DNA of 64,000 nucleotides from Fredericiella sp963839515 (GTDB lineage: Bacteria; Chloroflexota; Anaerolineae; Caldilineales; Caldilineaceae): NCBI GenBank assembly GCA_963839515.1, contig CAWIVN010000021.1, positions 1 through 64,000 on the forward strand, in the 5' to 3' direction. Below are positions 7,755-18,400 of the stretch, in pieces. The notes under the pieces were generated by a model. It was not told the DNA's origin. It worked only from the letters and a program-made list of their open reading frames with translations, and made no database searches. Position 1 is the first letter of the stretch, and each line of letters begins with the position of its first letter. Position numbers and translations under genes: made by a program.

Positions 7755-10751
7755 CTAGCGATTGTCGACCTCGACCAGCGTCAAGCCCATCAGGCCACTG
7801 TCGCCCGTGTGCGAGACGGCGCCGAGGTGCCACTGGCCAAGTGTCGCACCTGCCCAGCTGAGATTGACCGCCTGGGTGGTGCCAATCGCGGCGCTGGTCG
7901 GGGCAGACGTGATCGCCAGGTTGCCGCCCGGCGTGGCGGACACGATCCACGAATAGAGGCTGTAGGGCGAATCGCCGCCCGGCGCCGACCAGCCATGGAC
8001 ATAGAGGCTCCAGGTGCCGTCGGCGGGCGAGACGACGTCGATCAGCTCATCGGTGCCGCCCTTGGTGCTCGAGGCGACCAGAGCGCCACTGGGATCAAAC
8101 AGGTAGAGGTCGAGGTCGGCGTTGGCCTCGGTGGCTGCGGGCGGAATCGCAAAGCGCAAGAAGGCGGCGCCGGCGGCGTTGAACTGGTGCAGGTCGCTGT
8201 AGCCGTCATTAGGATCGAAATTCTGATCGGGATCCTGGGCGACGTTGTCGGCGGTCACCGTGGCCGGAACGAGGCCGTGGGCGGCCGCCTGGTAGGCGCC
8301 GGTGTAGCCGAACTTTACATTGAAGCTGGTGGAGCCGGCTTCGCCGTGGGCGGAGATGGCAGCAGGTGCGCTGAAGAGCGCGCCCTTGACGGCGATCGGG
8401 CTGTACACGTCGTAGTTGCCCGTCCTGTCCTGCCAGGTCAGCGAACCAAAGCGCCATTCGCCCACCGGTGCGCTCACGTTGGTGATCGTCACGGCATAGG
8501 TTGCTTTCTGGCCCGACTTCAGGCGCAGGGACGACGGCTGGACGGTGACGTTGTAGCCCGGAGGCGCCTGCACGCTCACGGTGTACTCGCGCCAGCCGTT
8601 TTCCTTGGCGACGCTGGTAACCGTGCGCTGGACCGTCTCGCTGCCGGCCAGCCTGGCTACGCCGATGGAGGGCAGGTTGAGGTTGCGCGCCGTGGTCGGT
8701 ATGCCGGCCGCGGCCAGGCTGGCGCAGGTGGCGGCTGGATTGGCGAATACTTCGGGCCCGGCCTCGCACAGGAAGCCGAGATAGTCGAGGAAGCCGGCAT
8801 CGTAGGCGAGGCCCGGTTCGATGACCGAACCCTTGCCCGCCTTGCCGCCCGGATCGACGTGACCGGCGCCCATGGCAAACGGGTTGGCCGGGGTGACGCG
8901 ATTGTTGTCGCGCACGTCTTGGTAGGCGGTCGTCATCAGTGCCGACTTGGCCGTGGCCGCGCTCCAGTCGGGGCGCGCCTGTTTGATCAAGGCGAAGATA
9001 CCGGCCACATGTGGGCTCGACATCGAGGTGCCGGCGATGGCCTGGAACAGCTCACCCCCATAGATGCCCGGGTCGGGGGTGGGCGAGTTGCCGGCCAGGA
9101 TCTGGATACCAGGGGCCGTAACATCAGGCTTGATGATATCTTCGGCGACCGGATTGGGCCCACGCGAGGAGAAGAGGGTCATCGAGGGGGCGGAGGGCCA
9201 CTGGCTGAGCTCGCCGGCATTGATCTGCGCGGTGGCCGCCGCAGGATTGGCGGCAATGTAGGCCTTGATGGCCAGGCCGGGCGTGTTGTCGACGTGCACC
9301 GAGGGAACCCAGTGGTTATCGGTGAAGAGATTGTTGTCGTCGGTGTTCTCATACATGATCATAGCGGCGCCGCCGGCCTGCATAACGGCCAGGCTCTTCT
9401 CCGCACGGCCAACTTGACCGCGGCGGCAGAGAACCATCTTGCCCGTCACAACTGCCGGATCCAAGGTGCCGGGAATACAGAGATCGCCGCCGGCGGACGC
9501 AGCATCCACCAAGGGCAATATGCCCGTGCCTGCCGTGATCGAGGCGCCGGGATAGCCGGCGCCGTTGCCCAGGACAACCGTCGCCTGGAAAAAGCGGCTC
9601 TGGGTGCTGGCGCCAACCGCGGTGATCCACGGGACGGAGGCCGGGCCGCCGATGGTACCTGCCCCGGAACCCGAGTTGCCGGCCGACGTGGCGACGAAAA
9701 CGCCCGCGTCGGCGGCGAACAGATACGCGATATCGTCGGCGCCCGTCAGGCTGGCGCCGCCGCCCACCGAGTAGTTGATCACGTCGACGCCGTCGGCCAC
9801 GGCCTGGTCGATGGCCGCGGCCAGGTCGGAGGAAAAGCCGCCCTGGTTGCCCAGGCCCTTGTAGGCGACGATGCGGGCGCGGGGAGCGATACCGGAGACC
9901 GTGCCGCGCGATATGCCGTAGATGCTGGCAGGGACGTTGGCGTTGCCGGCGGCAGTCGAGGCCGTGTGCGTGCCATGGCCGTCGTCATCACGCGCCGAAT
10001 CATACTCGTCCGAATCAGCGCCGAGAATCGCCCGATAGGTATCGAGCATCTGGCGGGCGCCGATGAGCTTGTTGTTGCAGGTGAACGGGGCATCGTTGGG
10101 ATTTTGCGCAGTATTGCCGAATTCGCAGGCGGGGCGCTCGCTGCCGTCCAGCGTGATCGGCGGGGGGCCATAGGCGCCGCCGTCGGCAAAGCTGGGGTGC
10201 TCCGGCCAGATGCCGCTGTCGATGACGCCGACGACGACATTTTCACCGGTGTAGCCCCTGGCCCAGAGGCCGCCGGGGCCGGTCAGGCCGAGGAAGGTGG
10301 GGGAGCTGTCCGTCTGCTTGTAGCGCATCTGGTCCGGAATGACCAGCACGACGCCAGGCTGGCGGGCCATGTCCTCGGCCTGCACGGGGGTCAGCAGGGC
10401 AGAAAAACCATTGAGGGCGTAGGTGTACTCGTTGATTTTGCTGTCGGGGCTGGCGCCCACCGCCTGCAGGGCGGCGTCATGGCTAGTTTGCAGAAACTTT
10501 TCGTACTTTTTGACGTGGGCGCTGTTGGGGTTGAGCTTGCCGCCCTTGCCGGGCTTGGTGGGCGCATAGCCTTGGACGCTGCCGTCGTAGGTGGCGACGG
10601 GGGCAAGGCCCATGACGACGATGAAGCTGCTCTTGTCGCCTTTCTTGGCCTGTGCCGGAACAGCGGTTTCGTCGGGCCCTTGGGCAGCGACGGGCGCCAC
10701 CATGGCAATAATCAGGAGCAATGCGAGTACGGAGGATAACAGCCTTTTCAT
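7755..10751 (-). CDS. secreted subtilisin-like serine protease with I9, PA and Fn3-type domains
   Basis: 998 residues from the ATG at 10751 (AAGGAG 7 nt upstream; the ATG at 10835 lacks a site). It has a Sec signal peptide (MKRLLSSVLALLLIIAMV, cleaved after PVAAQ). An inhibitor I9-like propeptide spans about 40-135. The catalytic triad is Asp in VVGVIDSG (about 178), His in GHGTHTAST (about 259) and Ser in GTSMSSPHVAG (about 576). A PA domain is inserted at about 420-510, and Fn3-like/P-domain-like beta modules fill the last 350 residues. This is the plant-cucumisin/bacterial S8A architecture for extracellular protein degradation. Transcription is monocistronic by context, ending at the convergent hairpin 7646-7694. 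Confidence 0.95.
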   Translation of the reverse strand: MKRLLSSVLALLLIIAMVAPVAAQGPDETAVPAQAKKGDKSSFIVVMGLAPVATYDGSVQGYAPTKPGKGGKLNPNSAHVKKYEKFLQTSHDAALQAVGASPDSKINEYTYALNGFSALLTPVQAEDMARQPGVVLVIPDQMRYKQTDSSPTFLGLTGPGGLWARGYTGENVVVGVIDSGIWPEHPSFADGGAYGPPPITLDGSERPACEFGNTAQNPNDAPFTCNNKLIGARQMLDTYRAILGADSDEYDSARDDDGHGTHTASTAAGNANVPASIYGISRGTVSGIAPRARIVAYKGLGNQGGFSSDLAAAIDQAVADGVDVINYSVGGGASLTGADDIAYLFAADAGVFVATSAGNSGSGAGTIGGPASVPWITAVGASTQSRFFQATVVLGNGAGYPGASITAGTGILPLVDAASAGGDLCIPGTLDPAVVTGKMVLCRRGQVGRAEKSLAVMQAGGAAMIMYENTDDNNLFTDNHWVPSVHVDNTPGLAIKAYIAANPAAATAQINAGELSQWPSAPSMTLFSSRGPNPVAEDIIKPDVTAPGIQILAGNSPTPDPGIYGGELFQAIAGTSMSSPHVAGIFALIKQARPDWSAATAKSALMTTAYQDVRDNNRVTPANPFAMGAGHVDPGGKAGKGSVIEPGLAYDAGFLDYLGFLCEAGPEVFANPAATCASLAAAGIPTTARNLNLPSIGVARLAGSETVQRTVTSVAKENGWREYTVSVQAPPGYNVTVQPSSLRLKSGQKATYAVTITNVSAPVGEWRFGSLTWQDRTGNYDVYSPIAVKGALFSAPAAISAHGEAGSTSFNVKFGYTGAYQAAAHGLVPATVTADNVAQDPDQNFDPNDGYSDLHQFNAAGAAFLRFAIPPAATEANADLDLYLFDPSGALVASSTKGGTDELIDVVSPADGTWSLYVHGWSAPGGDSPYSLYSWIVSATPGGNLAITSAPTSAAIGTTQAVNLSWAGATLGQWHLGAVSHTGDSGLMGLTLVEVDNR

Positions 10752-10954
10752 TGTGTCTCCTTCTGACAATGTGCGAGATTTGTGGACACTGCAGCGAATG
10801 CATGCTACAGGCAAAGAGAAACTACCTGGGGACAACCCATATTACAGGAGGATAGGGGTAAGTAGAAGATGATGAACCTCACAGTTTGCTTGCAATCTGG
10901 AAGGAACTGGTAAACTGCTCGCTACCATAGATAAGCCAAGGGACGACACAGAAA

Positions 10955-11332
10955 GTGCTGCAGCCGACGCGTGCCAATACCATCCTTTACTGCCGCAGCT
11001 GGGAGGCGACGGTTGGCTTTTACCGCGGCGTCTTGGGGCTGCCGGTCAGCTTTGAGAATGAGTGGTTTGTAGAGTTTCATCTCGGCGACAGTGCGTATCT
11101 GAGCATTGCGGATGCGAGCCGCGCGTCCATTGGTGCGGTCGAGGGACAGGGGATCACGTTGGCCTGGCAGGTGGGCAACCTGGAGGATGTGTACAGCCAG
11201 CTGCAAGGCGCGGGGGTGGATGTTACGCCGCGCAAGCGGCGCTGGGGGGCGTGGGTGTTCTACTGCCACGACCCGGAGGGTCACCGGCTGGAGTTCTGGT
11301 CGGAGGCAGGGCCGGGGCAGGAGGCAAATTAG
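10955..11332 (+). CDS. VOC superfamily protein (glyoxalase/bleomycin-resistance type)
   Basis: 125 residues from a GTG start at 10955; an AGGG lies about 11 nt upstream, so the start is moderately secure. The beta-alpha-beta-beta-beta fold pattern is clear: FYRGVLGLPVSF in the first half and a C-terminal DPEGHRLEFWSE, where the Glu is the usual metal ligand position. The His of the second half (YCHDPEGH) is also present. The substrate cannot be deduced. It is transcribed divergently from the large subtilase and followed by repeat copies of families C and A. Confidence 0.85.
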   Translation: MLQPTRANTILYCRSWEATVGFYRGVLGLPVSFENEWFVEFHLGDSAYLSIADASRASIGAVEGQGITLAWQVGNLEDVYSQLQGAGVDVTPRKRRWGAWVFYCHDPEGHRLEFWSEAGPGQEAN

Positions 11333-11379
11333 CGGGGCAATGGATAGCACGGGCTGGGGAAGGGTGTGTGCGTGGCAAC

Positions 11380-11441
11380 CGTGCGAGGCTCGCCCCTCCG
11401 AGCTGGGGGCAGGCAAGGTGGCGTGGGGCGAGCCAGGCACG
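11380..11441. repeat. family C inverted repeat, copy 1
   Basis: Arms 11380-11396 (CGTGCGAGGCTCGCCCC) and 11425-11441 pair at 15 of 17 positions. It shares the GTGCnnGGCTCGC...GCGAGC(C/G)AGGCACG frame with copies at 34355 and 58119, and is the most diverged of the three. Confidence 0.6.
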
Positions 11442-11463
11442 CGGGGCCGAACGGCGTGGGGTG

Positions 11464-11524
11464 CCAGGAGGTGCCCACCTCCTGGAAGTACCACCTCCTG
11501 GAGGTGTCCACCTCCTGGAAGCAC
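11464..11524. repeat. family A CCWGG-centred palindrome cluster, copy 1
   Basis: Four cores of the form CACCTCCTGGAGGTG or CACCTCCTGGAAGTA occur at 16-17-bp spacing, the first in the opposite half-orientation (CCAGGAGGTG). It is intergenic, between the VOC gene and the convergent secreted-protein gene. Confidence 0.85.
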
Positions 11525-11568
11525 GACCTGTACGTATGTGTACTCTGTGTGCTCGGCGGGGGTGCAGT

Positions 11569-12171
11569 TTAGTAGGTTCGAACAAACACCAGGCTCCAGC
11601 TCAAGTTGCCGCTGCAGGCGCTGCTCTGCACCAGGGCAGTGCAGCCGGCATCGTCGCCGCAGTAGAGGCTCTTCTGCAGCTGCGGATAGTCGACGGCGCC
11701 CGGGTAGGCGCTGACGGACGCCGGCCGGCTGCCGGCCACGAGGCCGCCGCTCTCCGCCACCAGGGTGATCTCCGCCCAACCGTGCAAGGCAAAGCTGACC
11801 TGTCCCGGCTGCCCGCCGGCGCCGGTGACCAGCGTCTCTTCTTCGACCTGGCCGTCCGTGTACTGGACCACGTGTACGGCGATGCCGTCCAGGCGCGATC
11901 CGGGACCCGTATCGCCGCCGGCTTTGAAGACATGGACCTGCACGCGACCGTCCTGGCCACACTGCACCGGCGTCCCGGGCTCCCCGCCGTTTTCATAGAT
12001 ATCCCAGAGGCGTGTGCTGGCCAGGGCAAAGTCGACCACCGTGCCGGCGGCAAGCTGCGGCGTGTGGCCATTGGCGATCGCGGGCAAATAGAGATCGGCG
12101 CCGGCTGCGGCAGTGGGGCAGAGAACCAGCAGCAGCATCAGGGCGATTAAGGTGGCGATTGGCGTTTTCAT
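11569..12171 (-). CDS. secreted hypothetical protein
   Basis: 200 residues from the ATG at 12171 (GAGGAGGG about 8 nt upstream; the in-frame ATG at 12282 has no site and precedes the signal). A Sec signal peptide is evident (TPIATLIALMLLLVLCPTAA), followed by LYLPAIANG, a short motif common after the signal in secreted Chloroflexota proteins. The rest is beta-rich with two Cys pairs (SLYCGDDAGC, SSACSGN). No enzymatic motif or family is recognised. Confidence 0.8.
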   Translation of the reverse strand: MKTPIATLIALMLLLVLCPTAAAGADLYLPAIANGHTPQLAAGTVVDFALASTRLWDIYENGGEPGTPVQCGQDGRVQVHVFKAGGDTGPGSRLDGIAVHVVQYTDGQVEEETLVTGAGGQPGQVSFALHGWAEITLVAESGGLVAGSRPASVSAYPGAVDYPQLQKSLYCGDDAGCTALVQSSACSGNLSWSLVFVRTY

Positions 12172-12775
12172 CGTAGGTCCCTCCTCGGGTAAGAGTCTCT
12201 TCGCTGCGTTCCTACATCCTATTCTGAGGCGATCACTGCACACTTCAAGCGCCAGATGTGCACCATATGGCTGTACCATCAAGTGTTACAGCGGGATATC
12301 GGCGACGCTGCCGTACTCACTCTAGCCCAGGCGCCGCGCCCAATCGACGGCACTGTCTGTCAAACCGGCGCCAGTTTCCACCAGTTGGCGTGGCGTTGGA
12401 CAGATTCGCCTTTTCCCGTGCGCGCGCCGGCAGCCGTGCGCCGGCCAGGCTGAGCCACGGGGGCAAGATGGCGAGCGCGCCGCACCGGCTCGTCCTCTTT
12501 CTACGCAACGAATCGTTTGCCGACCGCTCTACTTGTTTGTTGTACAAAGAGGGGCAGCCGTTTCAACTTGAGTGGCGCAAGCGCATCTCTGCCCTAAGCA
12601 CTATTTTTCACAATGTTGACACGGCCCTTGGACAGGAGTACTATCGGCTCCTTCGACATCTTGGCGTCTACCGCTGCGGCGACCGCAGTTGGCGGGCCGG
12701 CGGCAGCGGGTCTGAAACCGTTGGGCGCCATCAATGCGCGGGGTTGGGTGGGAGTGAAAGCAGGGGGTGGAGAAA
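12172..12775. other. 600-bp stretch with no supportable gene
   Basis: Short overlapping open frames exist on both strands but none has a ribosome binding site together with protein-like composition. The plus-strand frame from 12613 to about 12760 (SFDILASTAAATAVGGPAAA) is the most protein-like and could be a gene remnant, but I cannot assign it. The left part must contain the promoter of the leftward secreted protein. Confidence 0.4.
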
Positions 12776-13219
12776 ATGCGCCATACACGGTATCAAGGCG
12801 CCATCGTCCAAGGCGACAAGCTGCTGCTGATCCGGTACGCCGACCATATAGAGGGGAGAACTTTCTGGATGATTCCCGGCGGCGGGCGTGAGGCTGATGA
12901 ATCGGAGTTCGAGTGTGTCGTGCGCGAAATGGGAGAGGAAACCAATCTCCACGTAGGCGTCGAGCGCTTGCTGTTCGAAGTTCCCTCGCCGAATGGCCAT
13001 ACGTACAAAGTGCGCAAGACCTATCTTTGCACGGTGATTGGCGGGCAGGCTTCCCCGGGCCATGAACCGGAGGCTGACCCCGCGCACGGCACGATCATCG
13101 AGGTGGGCTGGTTCGACCTGCGTTCCGAGCAGGGCTGGGAAGCTTCGCTCTTAGGCGATCCCATTACGTATCCCTGGGTGCAGGAAATTCGCCGGGCGCT
13201 GGGCTATGTGGCGCCGTGA
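12776..13219 (+). CDS. Nudix hydrolase
   Basis: 147 residues from the ATG at 12776, with GGAG 5 nt upstream; the alternative GTG at 12767 overlaps that site. The complete Nudix box GX5EX7REUXEEXGU is present as GGGREADESEFECVVREMGE followed by ETNL (about residues 38-60). The strand before it (WMIPGGG) and a late VGWFDL are typical. The family hydrolyses nucleoside diphosphates linked to other groups; the substrate is not predictable here. It stands alone, convergent with the small minus-strand gene at 13297. Confidence 0.92.
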   Translation: MRHTRYQGAIVQGDKLLLIRYADHIEGRTFWMIPGGGREADESEFECVVREMGEETNLHVGVERLLFEVPSPNGHTYKVRKTYLCTVIGGQASPGHEPEADPAHGTIIEVGWFDLRSEQGWEASLLGDPITYPWVQEIRRALGYVAP

Positions 13220-13286
13220 GCGGCTCAGCCGGCTCGGCAATACGCCTTCTCGGGAGTATAGAGATAGCGCACATACTATTACCCAC

Positions 13287-13316
13287 GCGCGGCGCATCAC
13301 GACAAGTGCGCCGCGC
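13287..13316. terminator. hairpin between convergent genes
   Basis: 10-bp perfect GC stem (GCGCGGCGCA, 13287-13296, with 13307-13316) and a 10-nt loop. It overlaps the last codons of the leftward gene ending at 13297. It lacks a U-run, so terminator function is inferred from position. Confidence 0.45.
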
Positions 13317-13572
13317 GGTGTGCGGCATCCCCCCCGGAACGGGCATGGTCGCCGGCCCTGGGGCCGTCCACATAGCGCAGCACATAGTCGTTCCAGGCAG
13401 CTTTGGCATCTTCCAGCGGGCAGTCGAAACAGTGCTGCAGGATGTAGACTGCGTGGCGGGGCGGTGCAGCCAGAACTTGCATGAGTTCGCGCTCGGAGAG
13501 ACCAGGGAAACACGTTCGCAGGTCCGCTGCCTGCCGGGTGCGCAGGCGGGTCAGCAGCACGTCATCCGTCAT
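13297..13572 (-). CDS. small hypothetical protein
   Basis: 91 residues from the ATG at 13572, which follows a strong GAGGAGGAG. The longer frame from 13731 is not supported. It is helical and mixed-charge: RLRTRQAADLRTCFPGLSER, then ILQHCFDCPLEDAKAAWNDY. Three Cys residues occur, two as CFDC. No signal or membrane segment and no recognised family. The C-terminal tail is basic and overlaps the hairpin 13287-13316. Confidence 0.65.
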   Translation of the reverse strand: MTDDVLLTRLRTRQAADLRTCFPGLSERELMQVLAAPPRHAVYILQHCFDCPLEDAKAAWNDYVLRYVDGPRAGDHARSGGDAAHRAAHLS

Positions 13573-13945
13573 GTTCTCCTCCTCTAGTATTGGCCTATGA
13601 ACATCCCCCCAAACTGGGCGAACACCGCCGATGGCAAAGGGAAAAGCTTGCGCCATGAAGCGTCTCGGTTGACTCATCCGCCTTGTAGCAGGAGCGGAGG
13701 GCCGCACGAACAGAAGATTTGCAGCCGGCACCTGTCGCGGGTAGGTCCGTAGCTGCGGAAGTAGGCTTACAATACATTGTTTTCTAGATTATGTCAACAT
13801 TGTGAAGAGAAGCACAGACGATCTTGCACCCCTCCGGGCGGACGGCCGGCGCCCGGTTGAGTATGACCCACTGCTGCGCTACAATACCGGTCACATTCAG
13901 AGGTGGTCCGCCGTCAGTCTGCGAGGTATGCACGATGCGCACTGT
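13573..13945. other. intergenic stretch between divergent genes
   Basis: No gene is supportable. It should carry promoters for the leftward 91-residue protein and the rightward glycosyltransferase; I could not assign -35/-10 boxes with confidence. A more AT-rich patch lies at 13765-13805. Confidence 0.4.
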
Positions 13946-15481
13946 ATGAAGGTGCTTCGCTCTTTTAATCCGTCTGCCGTCTTGGTCGGCCTGGGGCTGT
14001 TGATGGCCGCCTTCTACGCCGGCATTGCCTACCTGTTCCCGTTGGGGCTCGCCGGTACCACTACCCGGGGCTATGACTTGGAGCAGCTGTCGCGCGGGCG
14101 CGAGTGGGCGGCGGGCTTTTATGTGGCCGGGCTCCTGCTGGTGTTTGGCGCCTTTGCCGTCGCCTTTTTTGTTGTCCCGCGTGTGCGCCGGCCGCTGCCG
14201 CTGGTGGTGGGCTTCGGGCTCCTCTTTGCGCTGATCCTGGTTTTTCTCTATCCGATCACGGCCATCGACGTCTTCTACTATGTGCTGGAGGGGCGCATGC
14301 AGGTCTTCCATGGGCTCAACCCCCTGGCTGTGCCTGCCAGCCAGGCGCCGCTCGACCCCTTGATCCCGTTTGTCGGCGAGTGGACAAGTGTGCCCACAGC
14401 CTACGGCCCGCTTTGGAACGTGATTGCCGCCACCGTGGTGCGGCTGGGCTTTGCCGGGCCCGTCGATGGGCTGCTCGCCCACAAGTTCCTGGCGCTGGCC
14501 GTGTATGCCGCCTGCATCTTGGTGCTGATATGGGGCACGGGCCGCAACGTGGAGGCGATCCTGCTGTTTGCCTGGAACCCACTGGTGCTCCTGCAAGGAA
14601 CAGGCAATGCCCACAACGACCTGTTGATGATGACCGTGGCCATGCTCGCGCTGGTGGTGTGGGACAAGCGGCGCTGGTGGGCTGCCGCCATGGTCCTGCT
14701 GGCGCTGGCGGCGTCGATCAAGCTGCCGGTGCTGCTGCTGGCGCCGCTGCTGCTGGCCGCGATCCTGTGCCGTGAACATTCCTGGGGGAGCCGGGTGTGG
14801 ATCGTCTTTGCGTCGGCGCTGCTTGGCGCCGTGACGATGCTCGCCGCCTATATTCCCTACTGGCCGCCGTGGCAAAGCCTGACCGGTCTGCTTGCGATGT
14901 TTGCCACGCAGCGCACCTATACGATCTTGTCGCTGGTGCGCCTGAGCCTGACCAGGCTCCAGGTGCCGCCGCCGTATGACTTTGAGATCCCGCGCACGAT
15001 CGGCCTGGCGATCTATATCGCTTGTTACCTTGTCCTGCTGCGGCGCGTGTGGACCGGCCGGATGGGGCTTTACACGGCCGGCTTCTGGGCTTTGTTTCTC
15101 TATCTGCTCACCTCGACCAGCTACCGCATCTGGTATCCGCTCTGGGCGATCCCGCTGGCCGTCCTGGCGCACATCGAGCTGCTGGACGGCATTCAGCTGG
15201 CACGCATGCGCTGGCGCACCTACCTGCTCAGCCTTACCTCCGAGCTCTCGATCTTGATGTTCACGCTGGTGTGGCGCTGGGTCCTCAACGGGGCGGTGCT
15301 GCCCAAAGCCGACTGGTTCCTGATGCACCTGCTGACCGTTCCCTGGCAGTTTGGCGTGCCGCTGCTGGCGCCACTGCTGATCCGCCGCCCACCGCCTGAC
15401 CTCTTCCGGGAAGACCCACCCTTCCCGGAAGGCTCGCGCCTTACTCCACCCAGTCCAACGCCTGATCCAGCCAATTCGTGA
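13946..15481 (+). CDS. polytopic membrane glycosyltransferase (GT-C, GT87/MptB-like mannosyltransferase type)
   Basis: 511 residues if started at the ATG at 13946 (MKVLRSFNPSAV); the ATG at 13928 is an alternative, and neither has an ideal ribosome binding site. About 11-13 hydrophobic segments are visible. The first extracytoplasmic loop carries IDVFYYVLEGRMQVFHGLNP, the acidic-loop signature of GT-C enzymes that use polyprenyl-phosphate sugars, with PTAYGPLW shortly after and GTGNAHNDLL further on. The likely role is adding a hexose to a cell-envelope glycan or lipid. The hydrophilic Pro-rich tail runs into the convergent gene: the last 41 nt overlap the 3' end of 15441-19229. Confidence 0.85.
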   Translation: MKVLRSFNPSAVLVGLGLLMAAFYAGIAYLFPLGLAGTTTRGYDLEQLSRGREWAAGFYVAGLLLVFGAFAVAFFVVPRVRRPLPLVVGFGLLFALILVFLYPITAIDVFYYVLEGRMQVFHGLNPLAVPASQAPLDPLIPFVGEWTSVPTAYGPLWNVIAATVVRLGFAGPVDGLLAHKFLALAVYAACILVLIWGTGRNVEAILLFAWNPLVLLQGTGNAHNDLLMMTVAMLALVVWDKRRWWAAAMVLLALAASIKLPVLLLAPLLLAAILCREHSWGSRVWIVFASALLGAVTMLAAYIPYWPPWQSLTGLLAMFATQRTYTILSLVRLSLTRLQVPPPYDFEIPRTIGLAIYIACYLVLLRRVWTGRMGLYTAGFWALFLYLLTSTSYRIWYPLWAIPLAVLAHIELLDGIQLARMRWRTYLLSLTSELSILMFTLVWRWVLNGAVLPKADWFLMHLLTVPWQFGVPLLAPLLIRRPPPDLFREDPPFPEGSRLTPPSPTPDPANS

Positions 15482-18400
15482 GCGCGCCCAGGTCCCCCAC
15501 CACCGACTGCGCCCGCCCGCTTTCGATCGCCACGCGCCAGATGCCCCACTGGTTGCCCCGGTTGGAGACAAACACGATCTCGCTGCCGTCGGGGCTGATG
15601 GCCGGCAGGCCGTCGCTGGCGGCGTTAAAGGTAATGCGCGTGACGTCGCCGCCGCTGTAGTCGGGGTTGACGGCGACACTGTAGACATCCCAGTTGCCGT
15701 CGCGCTGGTCGCTCATAAAGACGACCCGGCTGCCGTCGGGCGCCCAGCGCGGGCGGCTGTCGCCGGCATTATCGGTCAGCTGGCGCCGGTCGCTGCTGCC
15801 CGCATCGCCGGGCACCATGGTCCATAACCCGCAGTTGGCGCCCGTCTCGTCGCAGCCCTTGTAGACCAGCCGTGTGCCGTCGGGGCTCCAGTCGGGGTCG
15901 CTGCCCTCGCCCAGGTCGACGGCCTCGCCGGCGCCAAAGCCGGCGACCTCGGGCCAGGCGGTGTAGACACGGCTGCGACCGTCGCCATAGCGCGTGCTGC
16001 TAAAGGCCAGCCGGCTGCCGTCCGGGTTCCAGCGCGGCAGGCTGTCCTCCAGGTTGGTGGTGAAGTTGAAGCGCTCGACGCCGCCGTCCAGGTCGTAGCC
16101 GCCCAGCCCCAGCATGTCCTGGCGCGTGCTCTGGTAGGCCAGCCGCACACCGCCGGGCTGTAGGGCCGGCTGCCGCGCCTGCCCCAGGAGCTCCGCCACG
16201 GTGGCGTTGGCGGCGCCAAAGGTCAGCAGGTAGACGCGGTCCTCCCCATCCTGCACGGTCGAGTAGAACAGCCGCCCCTGCCCGCCGGCGCCAGCCCCGA
16301 CGGTGCCGGTGACCGTACCGGTAACCGTGCCGCTGACGGCTGCGCCGGCGCCTGCCTCGCCCGTGCCCGCGACCGGGCTTGTGCCGGTGATGGACTGCGT
16401 GCCGCTAATCGTGCCACCGTCGCCCACGCTGCCGGTCGAACCGCCCCCGGCCGTGCTGGGCGCCGCTACCTCTTCGCCCGTCAGCAGCGCGAGCGCTGCC
16501 GCGTAGTAGGCCGCCTGATCCAGGTCGGGCGACAGCTCCAACGCCCGCCGGATGTCGGTCACGGCTGCGTCCAAGGTGGCCGTGTCGATCGCCACCGCAC
16601 CCGGGGTCGCCGGCACGGGCACGGCGTCGGCCGGGATGTCGCCGGTGTTGGCTGCGGCGACGCCGCCCAGCCACGTGCCAAAGCCGCGCACAAAGTAGGC
16701 CGCGGCCAGGCGGTCGTTGACCCCGATCGCCGCCGAGGTGGTGGTGGTCAGCCAGCTTGCCAGCGACGCATCCCAGCCCGCGGCCACGGTGCCCGAGACC
16801 AGCAGCGACGGCTGCGCAAAGACCTCGCTCACGGTGTACACGCGCATCACGTCCACCGCCGCCGGGTAGTCGCCGTAGAAGACCTGCGCCAGCAGCGGGT
16901 AGGGATGGCTCCCTGCCTGCGCATCGACCCGCCGCGGCTCGCCCACCAGCCGAACCAGGGCGACGTTCCAGTTGTAAACGCCGCTGGGATCGCCCGTGAT
17001 GCTGCTTGTGCCCGTCAGCGGCTGCGTGCCGGAGAGGGTGAGGGTGCCGGTGATGGCACCGGCATCGCCTGTGCCGGTGATGGCGGTGGTGGGGGTCACG
17101 GCGCTGCCCGCGGCCACGGCCGATCTACCGGTGGATCCGGCGGTGAGGGGCGCGTCCACCAGGTCGAGCGCCGCCTTCCACAGCCCGCCCTGCGCCAGCC
17201 GCAGCAGCTCGCCGTTGCGGCTCACCAGATCGTCGGGCGCGGCCGCGGGCAGTGGCTGGAGGGTGACGGGCGCAAAGGCCGGGTCAGTCGCCTGCCCGTT
17301 CCAGTTCTGCACGACGTAGTCGATATAGCGCACGCCGCAGGCGTAGCAGAAGACATAATAGTCGGTGGCGTCGAGCACGACCTCGTTGGCCCCGTCCCCA
17401 TTCACATCCTGCACCGTGCACGCACCGGGGCCGGCGCTAAAGCTGTCCAGCTCCTCGCGCAACACGTCGCCCGCCAGCCGCACGATCTGGCATACCCCGC
17501 CATGCGCGCCCGCGCCGCCTTGCACCTGCAGCCAGAGCTGCGTCCCGGCGTCCCCAGTGCTTTCAGTTTCGCTGCCCTGTCCCCCAGCCGTGCCGCCCGC
17601 GCCGCCTGGGCCGATCTCTACCGGCAGCACGCCCCCTTCGGGGAGAAAGTCGGGGCCTGCCGTCATACCCTCCTGCGTGCCCACCAGGTCGACGAGGCTC
17701 ACCTCCTGCCACTGCCCGTCTGCCTGCGTGTAGACGCCGATGGCGTGCGGCTTGTCCGGGCTAAACGAGCGCGTGCCCGTGGTGTGCGCTACCCAGTAGG
17801 TCGTCCCGTTCACGTCCACCGGGAAGGCGGCCGAGGGGCCAAACGGCGCGGGGTCCTGCCCCGCCTGCGCGCCGGCCAGGTCGATGGCCTGGTCAAACAG
17901 CGCCACCACTTCCTGCTCCTGCGCCGGCGCATTGCCGAAGTCGTTCGACCCCCAGCGCGGCGCGCGGCCGTAGGCGATGTAGACAAGGCCATTGTTGCCG
18001 CCCTCCCCGCCGACGGGCGCCCACTGCACCGACCCGACCGGGCCGCGGCCCATCCCGGGATTCTGGACGTCGGTCAGGAGCAGCGCGCCGCTGTCGTCGC
18101 GGCCCCAGAGCACCGTTTCCGGCGCGGGATAGCTCGCTGCGTTTAGCGGCGTGCGCGCGCCTGCGGCCGGATCGATCTCCTCCAGGCTGTAGGGCGCGGG
18201 CACGTCGACCGCCGCCTGCTGCGAGACATACGCCTGCAGCGCGCCTCCGCCCGTCCAGTGCGGCCCGCGCACCGCCAGCAGCGGCGCTTCCTCTGTCACC
18301 TGCTCACCCGGCGAGGTCAGGATCCCCGTCGCCACCCCGCTGCCCGCATCCACCAGTGCCAGGCCCGGGGCGCCGTAGTAGATCATGGCGCTCGCGACAA

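Noticed and set aside
7809..10739. 976-residue plus-strand open frame opposite the large subtilase
   Set aside because: It is the antisense of a clear protease gene; its sequence is Gly/Arg/Ala-rich with no domain, start signal or codon logic.
13784..15688. 634-residue minus-strand open frame rich in Gln, His and Arg
   Set aside because: It is antisense to the membrane glycosyltransferase and only its beginning overlaps the propeller gene out of frame.
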